Part shown: positions 61,101-64,000 of the stretch, in pieces
Numbering within the stretch: the first letter of the stretch is position 1
How the letters are laid out: every line of letters starts with the position of its first letter
NCBI RefSeq assembly: GCF_043641665.1
Contig: NC_092200.1
Location: 18,931,423-18,995,422 of the forward strand
Length of the DNA stretch: 64,000 bases
Origin: Enoplosus armatus
Taxonomy: Eukaryota > Chordata > Actinopteri > Centrarchiformes > Enoplosidae
Direction of reading: 5' to 3'
Notes under the pieces: generated by a model
Databases searched by the model: none
The model's input: the letters and a program-made list of their open reading frames with translations, nothing else
Told to the model about the DNA's origin: nothing
Translations under genes and position numbers: made by a program

Positions 61101-64000
61101 CCTTATTACCACTGGAAGACTCAGTCATGGCCAGAGAGGCTAGTTGGCATGGCATCACTGTGGAGGTTTTCAGTCCCGCTTGCTGCTCATCGGAATGCCA
61201 GCCCCTGCTTTACGGTTGTCGAGTGAAGAATGAGAGGACCTTTTTTTGATTAAAGACACACAAGAGACATTTCTGAGCCCAATAACGATGCAGCTACGTG
61301 AAAGGACAGAGTGTTGGGGCCACCGTCTCAATATTTTGAGACTGTAAGTTGTAATTTGGATGGATGGACATGAGATACTGTTACGTATTTCTGCGTATCC
61401 TCTGTTTACCCCACTCGCCCCGCAAAAACCCTCCTTTCTACCACCGCATCCCATACTCTGCTCCGTAGTGTAGATTCGTCATCAACGGGAAGACCCAGAA
61501 CCCCACGCTTGTTGTACATGTAAGGTCTTGTAGGCAAGAGAAGAGGGGGTAGAAGACAGATACCAAGGTGCGAGGAACGAGCGGTGTATTCCAAGGGACA
61601 CCTGCTGGACCCTCGTGGAGGCCGTTAACTGGAGAGGCAGAAAGAAGGCGAACCCAGGCAGCTTATATGTAGTGCGGAAGGTCATTATAAGGTTCGGAGA
61701 CCTTCAAAACGTCTTTGGAGACATGTATGCCTCTTGTCAGTCCAGGGGCGGGAAATGAGAAGGGTAGACAACATAACTAAGCGACATTCATTTGACGTTG
61801 TCTGATCCCTCTCCCTCTGTTTGACCTTCGACCCCACCCCCCACCCCCCCCCCACCCTTCGCGCGCAGCTGAACAAGAACCAGCCAGTGACGGTCCACAA
61901 CATCCTGCAGATCCTGCGGCTTCACGTCTCGGTGCCGCAGTGCGACGTCTTCGGCTACCTGAGCATTGACCACGAGCTGGTGGTCCTCATCACTCCGGTG
62001 GACCAGCAGCCAACACCGCTGCAGGTAACACACACACACACACACACACACCGTCCATTTCTTTGCATGTCTCTTTTTGCTGCTTTTTCACGGCGGGCAG
62101 ACAGTTGCTAAAACATCATTTAGAGCATAATGGTACCCCACTGAATGCATTAATAATGGCATTTAGAGATAAATGAAAAGCAAACTTTCATTGGTATGGG
62201 AGATGGATGATACTGGCGGAATGTTTTTCATAATAACTTGTAATAAGCATGAGGCTGGCAATATTTACATTTTTCTTATTGTCAATAAATCCATGAACAC
62301 ACACACTGGAGTTTATTTTGACTCAATCCCACGTACACCGTCCTGCTGCCCCAAAGACTCACTAGAGCACCAAATGTGGATTAATCCTCCGCTAAAAATA
62401 GTCCCCAACAAATGCACTATTTCCTCCTGTTTGAGTAACATTTGATAAAAAAAAAAAAACTGCAGTGCCCAGCTGTTTTAGGAAATTACTGGGCCTTTTT
62501 AAAAAAAAAATGAAATTATGTATCTGTAAGTTGTTTTTCAAAATGTCAAAGTCAGACAGTATTGAGAGACGGACTGACACATTGTTGGTTTGGATCTTTT
62601 CATGGGGTTTGACAATAAGAACAATAAAAAGAAAAGAAAAAAAAACAACTTAACTTATTATTTAATGTGCTGGATGCAGCCAAGTCCAAACGACAATGTG
62701 TTCGTATCCAGCCTTGCCTATTTACTCCCCATCAAATCTCAAAGTGGGTGAACACTAAGAATTGATTTGCTATGTGCTTAAAAAAAATGATATATATATC
62801 ATCATGATGAGATAGAGGCGTGGTGGTCTGACCAGGTAGGGGATGATGTCGGTTGTATAATATATCTGTCTTCTAGGGGTGGGAATCACCAGAGGCCCCA
62901 CGATGCGATATTATCACGAATCTTTGATGTTGTGATTTTAAACATTCTGAGTGCTGCGATAACATTTATTGCAATATATCGCGATTTATTACCTTTTTTC
63001 AACAGCAAGTGAGGTTCCCAGTGATGTCTTTATTCATTTCTCAGTCTGTTCATCTCACTTCAGTCATTTTTATTGCAGCAAATTGTCAAGCAGACAGACT
63101 GACCGACACTGTCATTAAATGTTGCATGCACAATTGTACAAGTGCATGTTTTCCCGAACTGTGGCTGAAACAATTTTAGGCTAATATCAGGGAGATGTTC
63201 GCGACTGATTTCATAAGACAAGACGCAGATCACAGCTCGGATCATCTAATCATCACCTTCATTGTATATGCACACTTGAAGGGTGTGTGATCTGATAAAT
63301 GCACCGTGATCGTAAATATCCATTCATTACAAATACTGTCTATAATCACAGAAGTACAATTTTTGCAGACAACTGAAGCCCTTTCATCTTCCCATTTCTT
63401 TCTCAGGCAACAAGGTTACAGGTTACAACAGCAACACACTCCCAAACACGGCCGCGTTTAGCTTCGCTAATTACCCATCTCACTCCTTCTGGACATAAAT
63501 ATTCATGCGCAAGGTGTACAGTGGTAAACTGAGGGGGAGGACGCATCTGTCTCCTTCGGCGTCTCACTTCGTTCCACTTCCACATGCATTATTTTGCTGT
63601 CGTGATCGTTTATTATGGACAAATAGTGTTGACAAATGTAGCATATATGTTTAAAAAAAAAAATAATATATATAACAATAAGAGAGTTTATAAGAATGAC
63701 AGTTATTTTTGATACAGATTTGCTAAATATCCCCCTCTGTCTATGACTGAAAAGTAGTTTCGTCTAACACAGGAGACATCTTTAAGTGCCGCTCATCGTT
63801 ATCAACATGCCAAAATGCACCAAAGCATCAGTGACCTATTTAATTAGTGCTTTTCATTATTATACTTGTATTATTTATTTATTTATTTTTATTGAATAGT
63901 GGTCTTTGGGAGTGTATGTAAAAGCATTTCCATCTCAAGTACTACCCATGCTGAAAGAAATCATACTATTGCTCGTGAACTCAGGTGCAGGGGCAAACTT
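13622..64000 (+). CDS. reck: RECK, reversion-inducing cysteine-rich protein with Kazal motifs (gene span, 3' end outside window)
   Basis: Twenty exons splice to an 886-codon open frame collinear with mammalian RECK (about 970 residues). RECK is a GPI-anchored surface glycoprotein that inhibits metalloproteases (MMP2, MMP9, MT1-MMP, ADAM10). With GPR124/ADGRA2 it also forms the Wnt7-specific co-receptor used in brain angiogenesis. Predicted layout: signal peptide 1-24; cysteine-knot repeats starting at the CC pairs 28/29, 95/96, 142/143, 207/208 and 282/283; frizzled-like cysteine-rich region about 340-475; Kazal modules about 622-664, 676-738 and 740-775; then a membrane-proximal segment to residue 886. 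Every exon starts after AG and ends before GT, and phases match at all 19 junctions. The final exon, expected to encode roughly 70-85 residues with the GPI signal, was not found in 62025-64000 and must lie further right. The assignment rests on remembered family sequence; no search was run. Confidence 0.95.
14848..14870. repeat. (CT)n microsatellite
   Basis: CT dinucleotide run of about 11 units. Confidence 0.9.
16043..16084. repeat. AT-rich self-complementary tract
   Basis: Reads ctatatatatatag-atatatatatatat-ctatatatatata. It is an (AT)n tract with symmetric 'tag'/'cta' interruptions, so the two halves can pair. Confidence 0.85.
17177..17420. mobile_element. Dispersed fish repeat fragment
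   Basis: Contains 'tttgatagcccaatatcac', a motif I know from many teleost interspersed repeats, followed by a conserved-looking purine-rich block. Non-coding. Family not assigned. Confidence 0.4.
17624..17910 (+). mobile_element. MITE-like element, copy B
   Basis: Begins 'gggatactcaacttgct' and carries 'ctttctgccagaaag' at 17718-17733 and again at 17893-17907. Between them lies 'ggttaggtttaggcaccaaa', the reverse complement of the core at 7160-7351. The palindromic 'ctttctgccagaaag' on both sides of the core looks like a subterminal element. Non-coding. Confidence 0.6.
18040..18375. mobile_element. Dispersed fish repeat (LINE-like coding remnant possible)
   Basis: Segments such as 'ggaagattattccagaggc', 'agggagccaataaaggga' and 'agctgcagcattctgaacca' belong to a very common teleost interspersed repeat that I recognise by pattern. 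Only a remnant with stops. Family left unassigned. Confidence 0.5.
18860..18929 (-). mobile_element. Fragment of the 19975-20417 MITE
   Basis: About 70 bp containing 'cgatcgagacgttttggctt' followed by 'cccttttggggagctgacat'. This is the reverse complement of positions about 19997-20068 with a few changes, so it is a second, inverted and truncated copy 1 kb away. Confidence 0.8.
19066..19483. mobile_element. Dispersed fish repeat
   Basis: Contains 'gaggcaattccaagtgcttt', 'aaaagcggcttcaccctgt', 'cagctgacagcttcctggag' and 'gtgttttggcccgagattgt' in that order, the layout of a repeat found in large numbers in ray-finned fish genomes. Family not assigned. No intact reading frame. Confidence 0.6.
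19725..19751. repeat. (GT)n microsatellite
   Basis: GT tract facing a CA tract at 19823-19849 across about 70 bp. Confidence 0.95.
19823..19849. repeat. (CA)n microsatellite
   Basis: CA tract, complementary to the GT tract at 19725-19751. Confidence 0.95.
19975..20417 (+). mobile_element. MITE with terminal inverted repeats
   Basis: Left end 'tagactgtatataaagatgg' and right end 'ccatctttacacacacagtcta' are inverted repeats over about 22 bp. Length is about 443 bp and it is non-coding, which fits a non-autonomous DNA transposon. The 'tatatacagtctatgg'-type end is familiar from teleost repeats. Partial copies lie at 18860-18929 and 54541-54645. A clear target-site duplication could not be read. 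Confidence 0.8.
21471..21506. repeat. Perfect 16-bp-arm palindrome
   Basis: Arms 'tgttatagtgtgtgta' and 'tacacacactataaca' are exact reverse complements with a four-base spacer (ggaa). Flanking sequence is not symmetrical. Confidence 0.9.
22336..22367. repeat. (CA)n microsatellite
   Basis: CA tract of about 16 units. Confidence 0.95.
25779..25801. repeat. Poly-G homopolymer
   Basis: About 22 consecutive G after 'cacccg'. The length is likely unreliable in the assembly. Confidence 0.9.
25906..25936. repeat. Compound (TG)n(AG)n microsatellite
   Basis: A TG run passes directly into an AG run. Confidence 0.9.
26994..27027. repeat. (CA)n microsatellite
   Basis: CA tract of about 17 units. Confidence 0.95.
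28020..28400 (-). mobile_element. Possible LINE coding remnant
   Basis: On the minus strand the stretch translates in pieces to a segment like 'KEAYCTARARLKAGI' followed by proline/serine-rich sequence. It weakly resembles the linker before the reverse transcriptase of fish LINEs. There is no catalytic motif and the frame is interrupted. Low-confidence call. Confidence 0.3.
29264..29322 (+). CDS. reck: RECK exon 2 (start of cysteine-knot 1)
   Basis: Acceptor 'ctgtctgcag', donor CAG|gtataa. Encodes D-P-S-CC-HHAAEFSPC-KEAC-DQ, residues 25-44. The CC pair (28/29) and two more cysteines keep the spacing of the first RECK knot repeat. The mammalian Asn of the 'CCNHS' position is His here, so the N-glycosylation sequon is missing. 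The donor is followed directly by CA-rich sequence. Confidence 0.9.
29536..29587. repeat. (TC)n microsatellite
   Basis: Pyrimidine-only TC run of about 26 units on the + strand. Confidence 0.95.
30140..30990 (-). mobile_element. Ty3/gypsy integrase remnant
   Basis: Minus-strand translation gives the order expected in a gypsy-type integrase: 'HISTDFVAGLP', 'ILTVVDRFS', 'HGLP', a 'GTQF' motif, 'FWHEFCSLLG', 'QSNGQTER', and further on 'GYQPPLF' and 'PRYIPLQKVWLS' from the C-terminal chromodomain-side region. These pieces lie in different frames, the stretch between DRFS and HGLP is much shorter than usual, and the position of the second catalytic Asp reads Tyr (VSYQGTQF). Upstream, an ancestral linker segment is also deleted. 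No gag, protease, reverse transcriptase or LTR was seen nearby. It is an old, inactive fragment inside RECK intron 2. Confidence 0.85.
33814..33888 (+). CDS. reck: RECK exon 3 (cysteine-knot 1)
   Basis: 25 whole codons (phase 0 on both sides), residues 45-69. 'KSESRLKHLLQR' is identical to the mammalian protein as I know it, followed by LPGYCPESM. Acceptor 'tgtcttgcag', donor ATG|gtgagt. Confidence 0.96.
35063..35098. repeat. (CA)n microsatellite
   Basis: CA tract of about 18 units in RECK intron 3. Confidence 0.95.
37344..37550 (+). mobile_element. Possible DNA-transposon end
   Basis: Starts 'agggtgctttcccacctta' followed by 'cctgtttggttcggttgaa'. This resembles the terminus of a common fish non-autonomous DNA element. 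A matching right end was not identified, so the extent is a guess. Confidence 0.4.
38613..38649 (+). CDS. reck: RECK exon 4 (cysteine-knot 1/2 linker)
   Basis: Small 37-bp exon: NELWTCINSTLP plus the first base of Gly, residues 70-81. Asn77 in 'NST' matches the mammalian Asn86 glycosylation site. Acceptor 'ctgtcttctag', donor G|gtaaga. Confidence 0.93.
38650..39945 (+). other. RECK intron 4 (1.3 kb)
   Basis: AT-rich with a short (AT)n run near 39402-39418. No feature of note. Confidence 0.7.
39946..40031 (+). CDS. reck: RECK exon 5 (cysteine-knot 2)
   Basis: Residues 82-110. 'SDGWVGLGCCELAIS' is nearly identical to the mammalian sequence, and the CC pair 95/96 opens knot repeat 2. Acceptor 'tgcctccag', donor CAG|gtgaga, closing in phase 0. 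Confidence 0.97.
40141..40188 (+). CDS. reck: RECK exon 6 (cysteine-knot 2)
   Basis: Sixteen whole codons, ASSKNDITKVCKKVTE, residues 111-126. Preceded by a pyrimidine-rich acceptor (tttcccctgtag) after a short 109-bp intron. Donor GAG|gtgagt. Confidence 0.95.
40189..40587 (+). other. RECK intron 6 (399 bp)
   Basis: Ends with a TC run directly serving as the polypyrimidine tract of exon 7. Nothing else seen. Confidence 0.8.
40588..40621 (+). CDS. reck: RECK exon 7 (cysteine-knot 2 end)
   Basis: 34-bp microexon-sized exon: NSLYSCITKNE plus one base, residues 127-137. Acceptor 'gtcgttctag' after a (TC)n tract, donor A|gtaagt. The leftover A joins 'tg' of exon 8 to give Met. Confidence 0.93.
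40783..40980 (+). CDS. reck: RECK exon 8 (cysteine-knot 3)
   Basis: Residues 138-203. CC at 142/143 opens knot repeat 3, with 'GRHTTCREYCQAIFRTDS' near-identical to mammals. Asn191 in 'SNFT' matches the mammalian Asn200 sequon. Acceptor 'gccttcctccag', donor A|gtaagt. Confidence 0.98.
40981..43107 (+). other. RECK intron 8 (2.1 kb)
   Basis: Contains a LINE 3' tail at 41960-42163. The remainder is unremarkable. Confidence 0.75.
41960..42163 (+). mobile_element. LINE 3'-tail remnant
   Basis: Non-coding tail with 'cttaaatactgtaaatgtgt', 'gggagcaccggtactgtac' and 'ccccggggatcaataaag', ending in a 'tatttctgattctgattctgat' short tandem end. Same family as the remnant at 12480-12818. The reverse complement of its tip occurs in the tRNA array units. 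Confidence 0.75.
43108..43372 (+). CDS. reck: RECK exon 9 (cysteine-knot 4)
   Basis: Longest coding exon (265 bp), residues 204-291 plus two bases. 'LYCCDRAE' opens knot repeat 4, the region reported to contact Wnt7 and GPR124 in mammals. 'GLIEECGSQPLPQEPMWQCF' and 'AKLHCCSKANTSLC' follow, the latter opening knot 5 with the conserved Asn287 sequon (mammalian Asn297). The donor is AG|gtgcag, weaker than the other donors of the gene. Retention of the short (146 bp) intron that follows would reach a stop at 43464-43466. Confidence 0.97.
43519..43692 (+). CDS. reck: RECK exon 10 (cysteine-knot 5)
   Basis: Residues 292-349 plus two bases. 'LADVREPCQLGCKDLNYC' followed by TNFNNR matches mammals closely. 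The mammalian Asn352 sequon (N-L-T) reads D-L-N here, so that site is absent. An unusual N-Y-C triplet (Asn342) occurs two residues later. Acceptor 'ccgctctgacag', donor AG|gtctgt. Confidence 0.97.
44051..44194. repeat. 36-bp minisatellite, four units
   Basis: Four head-to-tail 36-bp units start at 44051, 44087, 44123 and 44159 (each beginning 'ctg.tttcatc.tctaca'). Units 1-3 differ at only a few positions, and unit 4 decays at its end. Looser 'tcaactgac' echoes continue to about 44420. The period is a multiple of three, so a reading frame stays open through it, but nothing marks it as coding. Confidence 0.9.
45690..45835 (-). mobile_element. Dispersed repeat copy (intron 10)
   Basis: Contains 'agtcattaggattcatcctc', 'gagatatttcagtctggacc' and 'gtggactgaccgaccaac', an arrangement seen in a common teleost repeat. 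The reverse complement of the first and second pieces occurs at 50375-50470. Confidence 0.55.
48334..48546 (+). CDS. reck: RECK exon 11 (frizzled-like region)
   Basis: Residues 350-420 plus two bases. 'SDQGAMNDIKLW', 'IKMPFMNIPVLDI' and 'LQIKPCHSKSRGS' are all near-identical to mammalian RECK. Acceptor 'ctccgtccacag', donor AA|gtacgt. Confidence 0.98.
48717..49203. mobile_element. MITE-like element with ~30-bp inverted ends
   Basis: Left end 'atgctgcattcacatggatt' followed by cgggcagatgg is mirrored by right end 'ccgtctgcctgaatccatg' followed by tgaatgcagcat, with two or three mismatches over about 30 bp. The interior (about 430 bp) is non-coding. Confidence 0.75.
49766..49790. repeat. (GT)n microsatellite
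   Basis: GT run in intron 11. Confidence 0.9.
49919..49952. repeat. (GT)n microsatellite
   Basis: GT run of about 16 units, 166 bp before the exon 12 acceptor. Confidence 0.95.
50118..50254 (+). CDS. reck: RECK exon 12 (frizzled-like region end)
   Basis: Residues 421-466. 'SDCVDILTQCGDRKRF' and 'ERICELLSPLDDPERCIPL' align with mammalian RECK. Acceptor 'cctgtcctcag', donor A|gtgagt. Confidence 0.96.
50255..50988 (+). other. RECK intron 12 (734 bp)
   Basis: Carries the + orientation copy of the dispersed repeat at 50375-50470 and no other feature. Confidence 0.75.
50375..50470 (+). mobile_element. Dispersed repeat copy (intron 12)
   Basis: Contains 'ccagactgaaatgtctcaac' and 'gaatcctaatgactgag', inverted relative to 45690-45835. 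Shorter and more diverged than that copy. Confidence 0.5.
50989..51132 (+). CDS. reck: RECK exon 13
   Basis: Residues 467-514. 'SLGNNIVEEVIHPCNPNPCP' matches the mammalian 'GNIVEEVTHPCNPNPCP' segment, followed by a cysteine-spaced stretch ending YLCVP. Acceptor 'ctcccttccag', donor G|gtatgg. Confidence 0.97.
51255..51443 (+). CDS. reck: RECK exon 14
   Basis: Residues 515-577. 'GCKLGEASEFLVQQ', 'CSCGPSGRLENC' and 'CIVGGQRK' follow the mammalian order. The acceptor (gtgtgtgtttt-cag) has a GT repeat where a pyrimidine tract is normal. Intron 13 is only 122 bp. Donor A|gtaaga. Confidence 0.97.
53691..54203. mobile_element. MITE with 'ttaaaggtcccatatt' ends
   Basis: Left end 'ttaaaggtcccatatt' and right end 'aatatgggacccttaa' are inverted repeats with one mismatch. 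The roughly 510-bp interior is non-coding and includes a poly-G expansion at 54051-54068. Ends of this type are frequent in fish genomes. Confidence 0.75.
54541..54645 (-). mobile_element. Internal fragment of the 19975-20417 MITE
   Basis: The reverse complement of 'gtttctgtcattttaggtag' followed by ttcttatcacgctg, and of 'aacggggtgagacatcatga', both at 20159-20270. The inverted ends are missing here. Confidence 0.75.
54933..54960. repeat. (GT)n microsatellite
   Basis: GT run in intron 14. Confidence 0.95.
55124..55155. repeat. Poly-G homopolymer (about 31)
   Basis: Unbroken G run, the longest in the window. Likely copy-number uncertainty from sequencing. Confidence 0.9.
55578..55777. other. 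Assembly gap (200 N)
   Basis: Exactly 200 N, a conventional placeholder size, flanked on the right by a C run. It lies in RECK intron 14, 237 bp before exon 15. The true length is unknown. Confidence 0.98.
55973..55995. repeat. (GT)n at the exon 15 acceptor
   Basis: GT run ending 19 bp before the RECK exon 15 acceptor AG. Confidence 0.95.
56015..56137 (+). CDS. reck: RECK exon 15
   Basis: Residues 578-618. 'HGTSFRIDCHACSCFAG' and 'SSDEDRRHFTG' match the mammalian segment just before the first Kazal module. Acceptor 'gtccccgccag', donor G|gtctgt, a GT donor that departs from the consensus after the first two bases. Confidence 0.96.
56138..56570 (+). other. RECK intron 15 (433 bp)
   Basis: No repeat or gene recognised. 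Confidence 0.8.
56571..56742 (+). CDS. reck: RECK exon 16 (Kazal 1)
   Basis: Residues 619-675 plus two bases. 'CSCPDRFVPVC' and 'NGRTYPSACVARC' form a typical Kazal protease-inhibitor core. 'CANKPCQRNQR' follows. Acceptor 'ccccctccag', donor AG|gtaggg. Confidence 0.98.
56743..57527 (+). other. RECK intron 16 (785 bp)
   Basis: Short CA runs near 56980 and 57171-57189. No gene. Confidence 0.8.
57528..57717 (+). CDS. reck: RECK exon 17 (Kazal 2-like)
   Basis: Residues 676-739. 'CIPKYRVCLSDSSDCPQYEC' and 'PACDTDGLVHPSPCQL' keep the mammalian cysteine order. The middle part is more diverged. Acceptor 'tgttttcag', donor CAG|gtacgt in phase 0. Confidence 0.96.
57718..59250 (+). other. RECK intron 17 (1.5 kb)
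   Basis: Contains a poly-C run at 58072-58084. Frames on the minus strand between 58718 and 59124 could not be tied to any family. Confidence 0.7.
59251..59461 (+). CDS. reck: RECK exon 18 (Kazal 3)
   Basis: Residues 740-809. 'VCGHNGETYNTVCDAFSDRV' followed by AVDYEGPC is a clear Kazal module, almost identical to mammals. Then comes a cysteine-spaced linker ending GCRPVTPP. Acceptor 'ctgttctcag', donor G|gtgagc. Confidence 0.98.
59588..59661 (+). CDS. reck: RECK exon 19
   Basis: Residues 810-834, 'GACCPICASMLQILWNKEQM' followed by NTFSK, after a 126-bp intron. Acceptor 'cctctttccag', donor AAG|gtacga in phase 0. Confidence 0.96.
59662..61868 (+). other. RECK intron 19 (2.2 kb)
   Basis: Contains (CA)n at about 60132-60149, a (GGT)n run at 60674-60693 and a poly-C run before exon 20. 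No gene recognised. Confidence 0.7.
61869..62024 (+). CDS. reck: RECK exon 20 (membrane-proximal region)
   Basis: 52 whole codons, residues 835-886. 'LRLHVSVPQCDVFGYLSI' matches mammalian RECK almost exactly, followed by a hydrophobic stretch (LVVLITPVD). Acceptor 'cgcgcag' after a pyrimidine-rich tract. Donor CAG|gtaaca runs directly into a (CA)n repeat. Confidence 0.98.
62025..64000 (+). other. RECK intron 20 (incomplete)
   Basis: Starts with (CA)n at 62027-62051. No exon with the expected C-terminal hydrophobic GPI-signal segment was found, so the last exon lies beyond the window. Confidence 0.75.

Noticed and set aside
62025..64000. Search for the last RECK exon
   Set aside because: No frame here encodes a segment resembling the RECK C-terminus with a hydrophobic GPI signal; the exon is taken to be outside the window.
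1..64000. CRISPR arrays, operons or phage-like modules
   Set aside because: The sequence is vertebrate nuclear DNA with spliced genes; the only regular arrays are the tRNA units, microsatellites and one minisatellite.

Overview
The window is vertebrate nuclear DNA, most likely from a percomorph-type teleost fish. It has large introns with GT-AG splice sites, abundant (CA)n/(GT)n microsatellites, long homopolymers, and short interspersed elements of kinds I know from bony-fish genomes. It also has a single recognisable protein-coding gene whose exons translate into a RECK orthologue. There are no bacterial operons, CRISPR arrays or prokaryotic signals.

Layout. Bases 1-2.7 kb are repeat-strewn intergenic DNA. 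Between about 2.7 and 4.75 kb lies a tandem array of tRNA-Lys(CTT) genes: four intact copies and one copy that lost its 3' end. From 4.75 to 13.4 kb there is intergenic sequence with a MITE-like element, a hairpin palindrome, AT microsatellites and a LINE 3' tail. The RECK gene starts at 13622 on the + strand and runs off the right end. I could place 20 coding exons, 2658 coding bases and 886 codons, from the signal peptide to the end of the penultimate coding exon. The exon carrying the C-terminal/GPI-anchor region was not found before 64000. All 20 junction phases agree with each other and the translation is collinear with mammalian RECK.

The RECK protein is a cell-surface, GPI-anchored, cysteine-rich inhibitor of metalloproteases and a partner of the adhesion receptor GPR124 (ADGRA2) in Wnt7 signalling. 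The exons encode, in order, a signal peptide, five cysteine-knot repeats, a frizzled-like cysteine-rich region, Kazal modules and a membrane-proximal region. Introns 1 (15.6 kb), 2, 3, 10 and 14 are large and hold most of the mobile-element debris, including a broken Ty3/gypsy integrase on the minus strand in intron 1, a 440-bp inverted-repeat MITE with fragments elsewhere, two further inverted-repeat elements in introns 11 and 14, and a 36-bp minisatellite in intron 10. A 200-base run of N lies in intron 14.

I see no sign of a novel multi-gene system. The observations most worth checking are the tRNA-Lys array with its constant upstream block and the 14-bp deletion in one copy, small upstream reading frames abutting and overlapping the RECK start codon, loss of a reported functional N-glycosylation site, and dinucleotide repeats lying directly against several RECK splice sites.
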